Shown: positions 43,801 to 56,962, numbered from the stretch's first letter. The stretch is DNA of 64,000 bases from Lates calcarifer (GCF_001640805.2 NC_066845.1:24954171-25018170); one strand, 5' to 3'. The notes: generated by a model not told the origin, from the sequence alone. Translations and numbers: made by a program.

Positions 43801-46800
43801 CTGCGAGTCAAAGCACTTAACTGTGCCTGAATTAAAATCAAAAAGCATAAAGAGTTTTGTTTTAGTTTGGACTGTGATTGGCGAGTCGTATCACAGCAGC
43901 ACAACACAGAATGAAAAGACAGGTGTGGTTCTATTTTCCAGTCGTAAGCAGATTTCAACTCAGACCTGATGGTCCGCAGTGTGTCTCACCTCCAGATGTC
44001 TGCACATAGTATAACAGTGGCTAGAAATGTTTTGAATGTAACGTTCTTTAGGTAAAAAAGGTAAAATCATGGAAATGACTGATGCCCTGTGCATGTGGTT
44101 TGTACTACCTGACCATATGTCATTCTGTTTTTTCTTTTTGGAACATTTTCCTTTACAATCTCCCACAGCAGGAGGTTTTAAAACAACACATGAGCACCAC
44201 ACTGAGGTCATGACTTAGCATGTTTCACGGAGGAAAGAAAACTTCACGGATTACAGAGCGTTACACAGCCATCGTTATCATATCAATATTCGACAGCAGG
44301 CTGTAAAAGACCTTTGCAGAAAAAGAAGGAGAGCAACCTGCAGAGTAAAGTATCTAAGAGAGGGAGAAGGTACGAGTCTGTTTCCAATTTGATCTTGAGG
44401 GCGCCGTGTTGGAGTTCGCCAAGCCAGGCATTAAAGTAAAGCTGTGGCTAATAAGCAATTGAAACCAAAGAAAGGGTTGAATTCCAAAATAAATGGCCGA
44501 TTAATTTACAGCATCCGATTGGATCCTGCTCTGCTTTTAGGTTCTCAGTTATTTTTGACACAGCAGAGCCACAGTGTGCAAGTTTGTGACAGAGTCAAAG
44601 GGACAAAAATGTTCAGGCACTCAGAATATATTACTGCATTTCAATTTGAGGATCTGATTTATTAACATTTTACTTTGATCTTGCAATTAGATTTTGTTTA
44701 TCTCTGTCAAGTCACTGATCAAATACAGATTCCTTCAGCGGTTTAGGCAGCTGTTCGATGAAAAAAAAAAAGAGAAAAGATCCATATCAATTTGACATTC
44801 CCTCACCATAAAACTGGCAGATCTTCTCCTTGTGTTGATGTGAATTACAATGAGGCTGCTTAGGAATTGAAAACATCTCATTACGGTGGTGTTGAATAGT
44901 GCATTGTTCCTGTGTTAAGGTTGGATTCAGCACAACCTTTCAGCTGAGAGGAGCCAGGCATGGAAATGAGAAAACCAAAGACACAAGGCTCAAAATTGGT
45001 TTAACTTGGTTAAAAAATGCAAAATCAATATTAAATAAGGCGCCAGATTCAGCTTTAGTGTCCCGTCTGTTTTCAATTCATCCGATTTATTTGAAACATC
45101 TTTATGTATTAAACCACTTCTTCTTTGAATTAGACAAATTGTTATTGTTATTTTATTGTTCTGAAACATGATATACCTCTATGAAGCACTGTGACACCTT
45201 GTTTTGAAAAGTGTTAACAAAAAAGATTTTTTTGTTACACCATGACATGTTTGAAGTCTTTACATGATTTAAATTTAGGAGAAGTTCTAAGAAAAAAAGG
45301 CCCACTGAGGTTTCTTAACATGCAAACTGACAGAAGTCAATAAAAACTCAATAACACAACTGCAATAACAGATGATGTTGCAATAGTGAGTGATAAGTGA
45401 TAAATAGCCCTTGTGTCTTATGGAGCTGTGCCGCCCAGGCAACAGAGTCCATTTTCAGTGGATCTCATTAATAACTGTTCACATCACCAGAAACACAACT
45501 CCACATGTCGCACTCTGAGGCACTGAGGGTTGCTTAAGAGAGCCTCAGCTATTCCCCAGCAGCAGTTTGTGGTCCAAGAACAAAGTTGGACCTCAGGGAG
45601 GGAGCTCAGTGTAAATTTGGGAAGAGGTACGCTGTGCTGGGGGGTTGAGTGGGCTGAAGCTGCAGCAACAAGTTGTAAATATGGGACCATAACATAATGG
45701 AGTGGTGCCAGCATGCTGCAGGTTATATGTCACTTGCTGTGATGCTTTATTGGAGCCAACACATGATGAACAGCATGTATAAAGAATTAATGACTCACAC
45801 CGTGGCACAAAAAACATCTCAAAATTTACATTTACATTGAGAGACCTCTGCAGTCTCTGCAATATTTTGGCTGGTGTCAAGATGTTTTCTGGATCTGTTT
45901 CAGAGGTAATCTCCAGTGGCACATAAAACTTATTTGCAAATAGCCATTTGCATTTGGGCCATTAAAATATTTTCTGCCTGCAACATATTAAGCAGGAATC
46001 CTACAAATTATAAGCAAACGTATCGTTCAGGCAATATAAAAACTTACCCATGTGGCTTTTCCAAAACCCACAGACCCCTACTATGCAATTTTAGGAAATA
46101 TAAATACATACTTTTTGCAGAATGGCCTATTTTTGAAGAGCTATGAAAAGGGCCAGGTAGTCCCGCCAATAACGAGAGTGACTGACTTTACTGCTGGTAT
46201 CCTGGCCGCATGGTCTTCCTGGATTGGTCACTTGTCAAATTCTCAAAGACAGTTATTCAGAATAAGGGGAAAGGATTCATCTCCATGTGAGCCTCCGGAG
46301 GCTCACACCAAGACTGAGTATCTTAACACAGATCCAGATCCACCTCCTGGGAGACAAATTCAGTCCGTCTGTAGACCACATTTCAAAACAAATTCTGAGC
46401 AAAGTGCTGAACAGAGACATTGACAATATAATTACATAATAAAAATGACACTGCTAAACAAATAAAAAGAAATGTAATGATAAAAAAATATGATGACATA
46501 GTCTGAACTACATAAAACAACACAGACACTCAGTCAAAATGAAGTGTCACTTGTCAGGACCAACTCTGACTTGAGACCTGAATTAGACTTGTTTTGAATT
46601 ACTTGAAACTTGCCATGGACTTGTCTCCACTGACCTGAGATGTGACTGGACTCAGCTGGACTCAACTGACTTATCATGAGACTTGACTTACTGTAGACTT
46701 ATCTTGAATTATTTGAAACTTGCCTAGGACTTCTTCGAGAAAGTTAGGCATGGTTTTAGAACAGTGTTAGAAGTTTGTTCTCTACTTGTAGCCTCCACTA

Positions 46801-49800
46801 ATTTCTTATACTACTATAAAATACAATGAATTTTTGAACATGTGACACTGGACACCATCTGATGTCTCAGATATCTCAACCACCTCCTGCCAGCTTTCGG
46901 AGTAATCTTCCTCCCCAGGAAACACGTGCACTGGATGCCTCTGAAAAACTGTACAAACTGTGTGGGGAAATACACTGATGCATAAAATTATAAGGTATGA
47001 TAGGACGAGAGGTCTGGCATTTTTTTTTTCAAGTTGCCAACAGAGCTGAGTAAAGCAGGTTGAGAATAGACTGCTGCAATGCCCCAATTATGAAATACAA
47101 ATTGAGGTTTTTCCTTTAAAACTCGGAGGAAAATTATATTGTCTGAGACTTGCTTTCAGACATATGCATACTTCTTCTCTTTGTAAATTAGATCTGACAG
47201 TGTTTCAGCGACTATTTATACCGAAATGCCATACAACAATTAACATTTTTTTGGTCAACCACTTTTATTCCATGGTGAACCGCTTACTTTTGCTAGAGAA
47301 ACGGGACAGATGTGAGATATTTTAACACTGAACATGAAAAAGACTGACGGAAAGTGTAAAAAAAAAAAAAAAATTCTGAAGCAATGCCGAGAATTTCGTT
47401 CATACGTTACTTGGATGTGTTTATTGGACCCACCTCCCTCACTGTCCCATATGAACTGTCACCAGGGCAACTAACTGCACGGTCGGTGCACATTTGGTCA
47501 CAAAGAAAGCTCCTGCAGCTGGATGGCACCACACCCAGACACATGGACCAGTAAAAGTGTGAGAACCTGGATTTGGTGGAAACAATGACGGTGCTCCAGC
47601 ACCGGTTCCTGGTTCCCTATGCATTTACCATGGCTGTTTGACACGTGCACCGTGTCCTTTCACTTTCCACAGTTACCGTGCTTAGCTCTATTGTTATCTC
47701 CAGGCGGTCATTTTCCAGGGTAATGTCAACAGTCTCATTATAGGGCTCAGAGGAGCTGGACTCTCTGCGCTGGATGATATATATCATAAAAGAGCAAATA
47801 CCTAGCATGTGTATTCGTTCAGCTGGGGGTTTTTTTCTGTAGCGGCTGAAGAATACAAGTCCAGTAACTGTTCCTGAGGTTAATGTTTCCAGTGTAAATC
47901 ACAGAAGGCCTCGTCTGTGTTGAGAGGCAGAGTGCAATGGGTTGAATTTACTGTTAAGCCTTGTGGGGGTGTCATGGGTCTGATTCAACGACAAATCACA
48001 GATGGGCCGTGTCCAGTTGACAACCCCATTAACAAACCCATATCCAACCACCCACCTACACACACCTTTAATTTATTTTCCTGTTATTTTTGGTTTCATC
48101 TGGGAATTTGTTAATATTAAAATATGAGGGAAGTGAACCCGTCTTATGGGTGAAAACTGGGGACTTCTGTGCCCTTGATTTAATGTTCACTGTAAACATT
48201 CTTTTACTCAACAGGCTCACAATTATGATGAATTTGTCTCTTAACTTTTGATTTCAGGAGGTATTTTCTGCGCTGTAATGTATATATATCAATAAAATAA
48301 TGTAATGTGTATCAGTCTGCTGTTGAATTGGTTAAATCGGGCAGAAACATTCTCTGGTTCCAGCCTCTTGAATCAGTTTAAATAGAAACTCTGGGTTTGA
48401 GACTACTGGCCAAACAAATCACAATACTGCCTCTAACTAACTTAACTTTTCATAGACTAAAAAAGACAGAACAGACATTTTTCTTTTGGTGAAAATGGGC
48501 GCAAACTGAGCACAATGACTCAAGCTCAAAAAACGGATGGTTAAGTTAAATATTGTATTGTTTTATTTCTATGTTAACAATCTGAAAATACAACATATAC
48601 TCACAGCAATGTGACTATATGTAACACGTATTTCATGTTGTTTTAGTCCTCCATCAGAGCTACACACTCACACACTCACACAGGCCAGAGCCATTGCATA
48701 ATGCAGTGACACAACTGGGTGTTATCCCGTATTCCATTTGACTGGAGCTCAAGAGGCTAATAGCGCCTTAACTGAGAGAGGTTAGGGGTCAACCTGTGTT
48801 TGTTAAAAGAGTCCCAAAAACTACAGGCGACCTGCCCAATATCTTCACTCATATTCAAAGAATGCTCACTAATGACAACCTATCAGTCCGGTATGATAAC
48901 ACAATGACGATGAAGATTTATGGCCACACATAAGAGTTTATGTCAAGTCCTGTTAGATCTTAATTTCATGGCCAACGTGGACAGAAGAGCCTATCAAACT
49001 TGGCAGGAGGTCTCAGAGGTGGAACACTGAGTTAATCTATCACACAGTCCAAACAGTATCAGCACTGAGAACAAACAGTCCGACTGGATTTAACCCCGAG
49101 CATCCAGCTAATAAAGTATGTGCACGCCATGTGTGAAGATCAACACACATGACAAGGAATGCTCCGGCTTACCAGCAAATATTTATCAAGCTGGCAAACT
49201 CTGCCGCAACAGAATATCCCACCAACCCCCATTAAAGCTCGGACACAATGCTTCAGGCAGAGCCGCCAAATCACCATCAGAGCTGGAACAGTTTCTCTTT
49301 TGTATTAAAAGTTAATAAAATAGGACAGCAGTGCAAATATTTTCACAGCAGAAAATGAAGCCAGACACACAGGTGCATTGCAGAGGCCGAGCGTGGAGGC
49401 AATATGGTTTTGGCTTCGGAGGAGGCATGCGCTGTGTTTGCAGCCGAGCAGATCCTTCGAGTTCAGTGTTTCAGTCTGTCGCCAAACACACGCAGGGTAG
49501 AGTGAGAGCGCAGGAGGGCTTTATATGATCCAGCTTTTCAAAAAGCTGTTTGAATCATAAAAGATTCATTGAACAGTAAAGGCATGGCATTGCTTACTTC
49601 GGATAAAAACCTGTGTATTTGTATTGTGCAGTTAAAAGGATACAGGAAATAAATCTACCGCAACTATAAAAACCTACTTGTGAACTTTTTCCAGAACGAG
49701 ACTCAAACAGTTTAGATACAGTAACATGGTTCCAGCTTTTATGTAAAACACACTGTAACAATTTAAAGAGGAAAAGAATCAATTAGGAGTGCCATATATG

Positions 49801-52800
49801 TGAGATGTTGCTCCGGCCTCTTAAAAGTCTTTACTAAACACAGGGACTGAAGAGAGGAAGAGATACAGAGAGGAAGGAGGGGAACAGCCAGAGTGCATAA
49901 ACAGATGGTCACTTTGCTGGGGAACATTAAATAGACATCAGAGATGCTGTAGGCACATCTGGAGTGGCAGGAAGCTGGGTACACGGAGCTGCAGATCTGT
50001 GGGATAATTAGATGAGGGTCAGGACTTTAGTGTGTGTGTGTGTCTGCATCGGAAGCTCACAGTAAAAAGTAGTGGAGACAAAAATGGAATGATTTAGCCT
50101 TTAAACACATGATCTTGTATATTTTTTAAGAGTTTTTTTCCGCCTGCGTGTGCAGCACAAGTGTCAGATTTTGCGTAAATTTACTTCACTCAGAGTTTGC
50201 CCTGAAGTTACTGGAACTAACACAGACCTGTTTCACATGTGTATCTGAAACTTACTGTCTTTCAGAGGCAGCTACACAGTAACTACAGTCATTCATATTC
50301 AGATTTTATTCATACTATTACCAATACTTCTTCTATTATTGTGTGGGTTTGTGTTATTAACTGTTTCTTAGATGTCAACTCTCTACAGATGCAAAAAAGG
50401 AAAATTCTGAACTTGATTTTTGATGGCTCTGACGCATGATTTTTTAACTTTAACCAGGTTTCCCAGGAGGTCAGAGGCTCACAACATATGCCTTTACAAA
50501 TGATGTTTATACGACCCACCCACCCACCCAGTGTGCCTGCTAAAATAAATCAAGCCCGGCATTCAACTTGATTTTTGCTCCTTGCTGCTCCTATAGAGCT
50601 GGAGCAAATGTAAAGATCGTGGAGGTGACTGAGAATGTAAAAGTAAAAACAGAGAAACGTATTGGTGACTGTGTGAGATTCAACCTGACTAACATCTCTT
50701 CTTGGAGTTTGTTTGTACGGCAGATAACCAAACACAAAGGTCCACTGATGAAAAAAGTCAGTATTTAGAAAGAAGCTGTAGTTCCTATCTTTGTAACTGA
50801 GGAAAAATATAAATAAACTGCATTTTGATCCTTTGTACATGGTCTTCATTGTGCTGTTAAAAGATTTGAACCGAATTAGGAATTAAGCGAGTCTGTCGAG
50901 GAAGAAAACCTCTATGCATTTTAGTCTTTCCAGTTTGTGTGTGTTCATACACAAAGTTGTAAAGTAAAAAATTTGTTTTCCACATATGCTTTACATTTTG
51001 TGCAATCGATATTTTCTCCAAACACCTACAACCAATTCATTTTTCTTCTTCTTCTTGTCTTTAAAATTCATATATTTTGCTCCAGGGAGATACTCTGCTA
51101 CTGCTCTTTTTTTTTTTTTTCCCTGAGACATTGCAGACTGTGTACGTGAACCTATCCACCCTTCCTTGCTGGAGGTGGGAGGTGGAGGCCAGAGCTGGCG
51201 CTGGTGTCGCTGCGCTGTGTTCTTTGTGGCTGGGGAGGAGGAGGAGGGACAGGATTCAGAGTCCTGCGGTGGGAGGTTTAGTGCACTGAGTGGGCAGCAG
51301 CTCCAGCATCTGCTCCCTCTTAGCGGCAACCACACTGGGTGTTATTGTTCCCGACAGAGATGAAAAAAAAAAAAAAAAAAACGGGGGGAGGGAGGGGAGG
51401 AGGATGACATGGGGGGGGAGAAACGGGGAGAGGTAGCAAAGCACACAAGGATAGAAAAGTTGAAAACAAAGAGAGAGATGTGTAAATCTGATGAAGTACA
51501 GTTATAGCGAGTGAAAAAAAAGACAGAGGAGGGGAGTGTGAAGTCAGATGTCAGACGGAGGGAGGGCAGGGAGACCTGCCGAGGGGGGAAGCCTCATAAA
51601 AGCATCATTAGGGAGTAGGCTGTACCTCCAGGCATGCTCGCCCAATGACTCACACCTACAGCTTGTTAGGGCTTCCACTCAGAGAGGAGGCCGAGTTCAA
51701 GGCCACGAGCGGGGTTGTGTGTCAGGACACATGGTGAGAAATGGATAAATAAAACAACAAAGCTTCGCATGTCTGACACTTTGTTTTCAAAGAAAGGGAA
51801 AACCACTTCCAAAAATAAAATGCAGTCGTTCCTGTTGTCTTTTAACTGCTTCCTGTAAACCACATATATCGCACTTCGAGTATTAACATATAAACTGGGC
51901 GTATAAAACTGGAAATCTCTGTGATTTATTAAAGGACTAACATGCATATTGTGATTATACAACTTAAGAACTCTGTGATATGTTTCATGAAATTGTATAT
52001 GATGTCAAAGCAAAGCTGTGAGTGGATGCAGTCTGGAATTTGCCTGAGGCGACGTGAGTTAAGATGAATCACATTCGCACAAGTTAAAAATGTTTCTGCT
52101 TTAGGAAAAAAAAAGCACTTTTCTGAGGACTTTATGACTCCAATTAATGAATGTACTTATTCAAGAGTAGATTCTGGCTCATCTGAGACACACACACAGG
52201 CTGGCACATAAAGTATGCAATAGCTAACATCTGTATGTTACTATGTTGGACTATGTGCTCCATCTGGAGACTTGTTTAACAAAAATAACATACAGGGATG
52301 AGCCATTCATGAACTGGAACAGTAGTTTGACCAAAACAAAACAAAAACAATCACTCAAAGACTTCTTATTAGCTTTCTCTGGAGCTTACAAATTCATCCT
52401 ACTGTCTTCATCACTAGATGGTGTTTCCACAGTTGTCATGGAGAATTACACAAACTCTGCTGATGAGGATAAGATGCAGCCGACAGCCCTGAAAAAATCT
52501 ATTAAGTGAAGAATGACTTTTTTGGGAGGCAAACCCTAAGAACATAACCTCAGTCTTACTTGTTGCGAGCCACTGAGACAGTCTGTACGTGGATCGACAG
52601 TTACACCACTTATTTAGGAGTGAAAACAAAGCTGAAAATTAGAAATGTTTGGCCAGAATCTCAGTTAAAATACCCATTTGGTTTTCTCCACTTGGTTCAG
52701 CCTTGACCTAACTGTACTGTAGCTGCACTTGGAAAGCAGTTTTACAATGCTATGAAAAATGATAATGGTTATTTCAGGTATTCTCTCTATCTTATGCATC

Positions 52801-54325
52801 TATATTCACTTCCAAATGCTTAGACAATATGATCAAACTGGGAATTTATTTATAAGCTCTGCGACTGTAATGTTCACCCCTCTGTTGCGATGTGCACCTT
52901 CTGATGAAGCCATGTTGTCAGATTTCACATGTTAAGTTGGTAAGCACCATAAAAGTTCAAGTTATACAAGAAGTAACTGAAAAAATGCATCATTTTCCTT
53001 CACTATGTGTCCACATTAAGACACTGGAGACCATGTTCTGTCCAGTGTCACTGGGGTTACACAGGCCACATGCCATTTGGCTGAACTCTGAACAAAACCA
53101 TGTAGTACACACACTCATTCTCACCCCTGTCCAGTTGTGTTTGTCCTCATGGGATTTCTCGCACGTATCTGAAATGTTGGTAATATGTTACTATGCACGA
53201 CTATGTGGAATGTGGGGATGGTTTTGGCTCCGGTAATTTGCTGACAGCTCTCTATGTACACAGCTCTCCTCATAGACAATGAATTATAAAGATGTTACCT
53301 GCCTCACTGAGGGATACAAACTCAGATTTTAGCTTACACCTGTGAGGTCAGCAGTTCGTTTGTGGCTTGTGCTGGAACTGTGCGATTGGCGCTGATACAG
53401 ATGGTTGTTCAATGTAAAGAACATGATGTATCCTGACTAAATATCCCAGATTTAAGTGTTTCTTCATACCATTAAATAGTCCAGTGAGAACTATACATCT
53501 TCATATTTGATGATTCTCCAAAATGTGCATGAAGATGAATAAAACTATGGTTTATACAAATACATTTAAGAAGCTGGAACCAGTACATGTTTGGCATTTT
53601 TGTTTAAAACAAATTTAAATTAATAAAGGATCAATCAGTGGATATAGTTTCAGCTCTACACCTTCCTTTGGAACTTAATGATGTGTTAAATAAGTCTGTT
53701 ACATGAAACGTTAAATTAAACAGACACATTATCAGCGCCTCTAAAAGCAATTAGCCGATCTACTAATCTATCAATGTCTCTAATCTTGAGGCCACAGAAT
53801 TTATTACATTTATCTGCGATGACAAATTTACTGCACATTAAAGGAAGATCAAAATCTCATGGTAAAAGCCGGCTTTAATCCTGACTCTAATCATGTCTGT
53901 CTTGTCCAGACAAGTTCAGCACTTTGGCAGCTCGACTCAGCCTTACTTTAGCAGTGCATGTTTATTCCACATCCACGCTGAGGCCACGGCGGCTGGTGCT
54001 GTACATACTTGCTATACTGGCCCTTTGCACAGCTCCTTCCAAGCCTATACTGGTCTCTCACGTCAACCTGAATCTTTAATCCTGGATAATAAGATTTCCT
54101 TACCCTTCAAATCTTGTCAAATCCCACTCAAGTCAAGGCCTCCCCAACCAACATGGACATGTTACAATGGAAGGAGACTTACCATAAATCCGAGCGTCCT
54201 GGCATGAGCCTCTTCTTTCCGCTGAAATATGGTTCAAAATCTTGGGTCTTGAGTCTGTGGGCGTAGTCTATATAGCCAGACACTTCCTGTCCAAGAGTAT
54301 TATGATCCCTTATGAAAATGACCGA
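40741..54325 (-). CDS. CFAP299: CFAP299 (C4orf22-like), 3' part: last three coding exons
   Basis: A cilia- and flagella-associated protein of unknown biochemical function. Exons on -: 54325-54183 (143 nt), 43249-43120 (130 nt), 40833-40741 (93 nt including TAA). GT/AG junctions in phase give 121 C-terminal residues. They read [40 protein letters not shown], then [31 protein letters not shown], and end [16 protein letters not shown]. This matches the human C-terminal half as remembered, where SVIFIRD follows an upstream exon. Upstream exons (about 110 residues) were sought in 54326-64000 on - and not recognised; human introns here are very long, so they are probably beyond the window. No domain with catalytic residues is visible. 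Confidence 0.9.
40834..43119. other. CFAP299 last intron
   Basis: A 2.3 kb intron. It holds a short GAGCT pentanucleotide run (42283-42301) and a (CT)n tract (42667-42685). No other feature was recognised. Confidence 0.6.
43120..43249 (-). CDS. CFAP299: CFAP299 penultimate coding exon
   Basis: The acceptor ctctacag is before c-tac-tac-aac-tgg; the donor ttg|gtaggt is at 43119-43118. It encodes [20 protein letters not shown], then [20 protein letters not shown] and PL. Confidence 0.92.
46286..46307. repeat. Perfect 22-bp palindrome
   Basis: The half-site TGTGAGCCTCC is followed at once by its exact reverse complement, with no spacer, centred on CCGG. Pairing stops on both sides. Confidence 0.95.
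46545..46740. repeat. Decayed 'gacttg' repeat
   Basis: A series of short 'ttgagacttg / gacttgact' units with two longer similar blocks, 'gaattacttgaaacttgcc' near 46597 and 'gaattatttgaaacttgcc' near 46708, each preceded by 'gactt' and followed by 'ggactt'. It looks like an old minisatellite. Confidence 0.6.
51363..51425 (+). repeat. Poly-A run followed by G-rich tract
   Basis: A long A run is followed by GGGGGGAGGGAGGGGAGG and, 12 nt later, another eight-G run. The G-rich part is quadruplex-prone on +. Confidence 0.8.
53555..53640 (+). repeat. Teleost 'aagctggaaccagt' repeat fragment
   Basis: 'tacatttaagaagctggaaccagtacatgtttggcatttttg' and the following AT-rich part resemble a fish repeat associated with 'gattaatcgatta' ends. 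A related fragment sits at 58114-58150. Confidence 0.5.
54183..54325 (-). CDS. CFAP299: CFAP299 antepenultimate coding exon
   Basis: The acceptor tttttacag precedes SVIFIRDHN; the donor tatg|gtaagt is at 54182-54181. The split last codon (TG plus C) becomes Cys. [10 protein letters not shown] and SGKKRL are the conserved core. Confidence 0.92.
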
Positions 54326-56780
54326 CTGTAAAAAGAGAGAAAAAGAAGGAAACCCTCTGTGTAAATAATCATGGCCATCAAACCTCTCCTGAGTAAAAGC
54401 CAGGAAGGCCAATGTCACTTGTTAAAAGTGGACAGATAGACGGGATCTGTTACAAATCCTCCCACTTTGAAATACAAAGGCTCATGTTATACTTTGAACC
54501 AGATTCAGAACAGAAACGACTCCAACTTATGTCGTCCTGCGATGGCCCGAGCTCACCGAGGTGGGCCGTCTACAGAATATCCTGCTCAGATAAGTGCGTG
54601 GGACTCGAACTGAATCCTTCGACTTACAGTAACTAGAGTCGCAGATCCGTTCCAACACACCTACGGTTGGGGCGAGAATGTAGCTTGAAATGTGGAGTCC
54701 TGAGTTAAAACTTAATACTGTAAGCTGTGTGGATAGTTAAGGGACTTTCTGGTAAAGTGGAAGGGAGGGGAATCACAGTCAAGCAGAGACAAAACAGGTC
54801 CTATAGATGCATCTAATTTTAGAGCATCCCTGACAGTTTTAGAAGTCCCTCAACAAAACACCTATTGCAAGTGTGTCCATCCTGTAGAGGGATCCCTCCT
54901 GATTTCCTTGACATTTCCCCCTTTTTTCCATCGTTGGTTTTGCTTGTAAAGTTTTTGAAGGTCTAAGGATAGAGGCGGTCGTGTACTGTGCAGATTGTTA
55001 AGTCCTTTATTTCAATAAATAAAAATGTTCTTAGTTTTTTGTTTGTTTTAGTGAACTCCATTAAACACAGGCGTACTGACTTGGCTTCCTCTTTTCAAGA
55101 AAAACCAGTAAAATGACGAATGAATGAATGGTGCCTCGATGTTTAAGGTCTCTGAATGTACACAAACAGGAGAGGCATAAACTAATTTAAGACAGATCCT
55201 GTCTAAAAGGCAACAAATCCTCCAACCTTAGCAACCATGTAGGGTACGGCAACAGAATGGGACCCTACCTTGACTTTTAGACCCTTTCTGACTTAATATG
55301 AAGCAAATAGACCTGTGAGGGAACTTAACTGGTGACAAGAAAGAGTGAAGAGCTGAACATTGACTGTAAAGAATTATTAAGTGCATTAGAGGTGCAGTCT
55401 TTCCATTTTTCAGTTTATTAGCAAAACATAAAAGTGAATACCTGTTGAGTTTAGTACATGAAAGCAACAGCCCAAAATCACAGCTCAAGATCAGAGCTCG
55501 AGTTCTTCAGAGAGAAAAACCACCCTGAATGTGAGGGCGACGCTTTACAGTCCAAATACTGATTTCTGATTAGAAAGAACAAAAAAAAAAAGGTGCAATG
55601 CAAACAAAACAAATAAATCTAAAGACAGTTTCCCAGCAGCTCATCAGAGACCAGGTCTTTGAAGTGAGCTCAAACCAGACACAAGCTGGAAAAAAAAACA
55701 GGATGACAAATGCTTTTGTCACCTGATTCAGACAAAGCAAATGAAAGGCAAGTTGTCCAAATCCCCTCGGGTGACAGGAGAACATGAAATGATCTTTTCA
55801 TGTTGATTTGATGGTTTAGATAACGCGCGATGACAATGGATGGGAAGAACTCCAAACCGAGAACACACTCAGGTGTGAAGAGGTTGTTTTGTCTGCCTTC
55901 ACAAAGATAAAGAAGCAGCTTTTCTTTCTTTCTTTTTTCCTGCCTTGAAAAAGGAGGACTCTTTTTCTTTTTGTGCCCGACTTGTCTTGTTTACTCTGAG
56001 CATGAATGAGTCCCACTTGTCAGCCTACAGTAACACAGAAAGAGGATCCAAGCAGAATACCTCAGCTAGTGATATCACATTTGTATAACTGTCAGGACAC
56101 GGGCCATCTGTGGATGCCTTTACTAAAAAGGCGTGAGATAACTAGCACTCCAGAGCTGAGAAGAAAAGAGGGCTCCTTTCTCTCTGTCTCTCAAACGTTT
56201 AAAACAGATGCTATCAGGTTCACAGCTGGCTGGAGGCCTGGGCTAGATACCCTATCTACTGGCTTCTGTCCTCCTGCAGCCAGCCTTGAAAAGACATCAT
56301 CAGGTGGACCCAGCAAAAGAGGCCAGTAACATTTGCTTAGTGGCGATTAAATTGGACAAATCGATAAGGTCAGTCCACCAGATGAGCCAATACCTGTTTC
56401 ACACTGTACAAGTTAAATATTTTAATTGATACAGTCTTTGGTCCTGGGCTGTTTTTAAGTTTTGAAGTTAAAAAAAAGTATATGAAGATAAAACAGAGGC
56501 TTCAGCTTTTAGTATCATTATCTAAAAGAGATCTGAGATCTGGGAAAACAGCAACACTGCTAAACAGTTTAGACAACAGTTTAACCACATTATATAAACC
56601 ATGTCACCTAAATTACAACCAAAGTGAGTGCACCAGGCAGTAATCCCTCACTGCACAGGAGAACAGTGTGTGTGTAAAACTACCTCAAGTTGATTTGTAA
56701 ACTAATCAACTATAAAAACTGTTTGGGTAATCATTTTACTGTAACCTTTCCTTTGAGTGTGCCTGACCCTTTTTTCTTCA

Positions 56781-56802
56781 ATTGTGGTACATGTACCACA
56801 AT
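56781..56802. repeat. Perfect 22-bp palindrome
   Basis: The half-site ATTGTGGTACA is followed by its exact reverse complement, centred on CATG. It is followed by a TAAATAAATAAAT run. Confidence 0.95.
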
Positions 56803-56938
56803 AAATAAATAAATCCAGAATGAAAATCACACGTCATAATATATAATATCATATTGCCTAAGCCTAGTACAAAGTTATTATCAATAAATAAGGACAAAAT
56901 TAACAACCAGATCCCAACAATTTTCAGATGCCCAGGGA

Positions 56939-56962
56939 TTTTTGTAATTTAAATTACAAAAA
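56939..56962. repeat. Perfect 24-bp AT-rich palindrome
   Basis: The half-site TTTTTGTAATTT is followed by its exact reverse complement, centred on TTTAAA. It lies 137 nt from the previous palindrome. Confidence 0.95.

Larger units (their letters stand above)
43250..54182. other. CFAP299 10.9 kb intron
   Basis: A long intron without recognised exons. It holds blocks with a conserved-element look (44390-44600, 44950-45180, 45920-46015), a perfect 22-bp palindrome (46286-46307), a decayed 'gacttg' repeat (46545-46740), poly-A and G-rich DNA (51363-51425), and a short fish repeat fragment (53555-53640). Confidence 0.55.
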
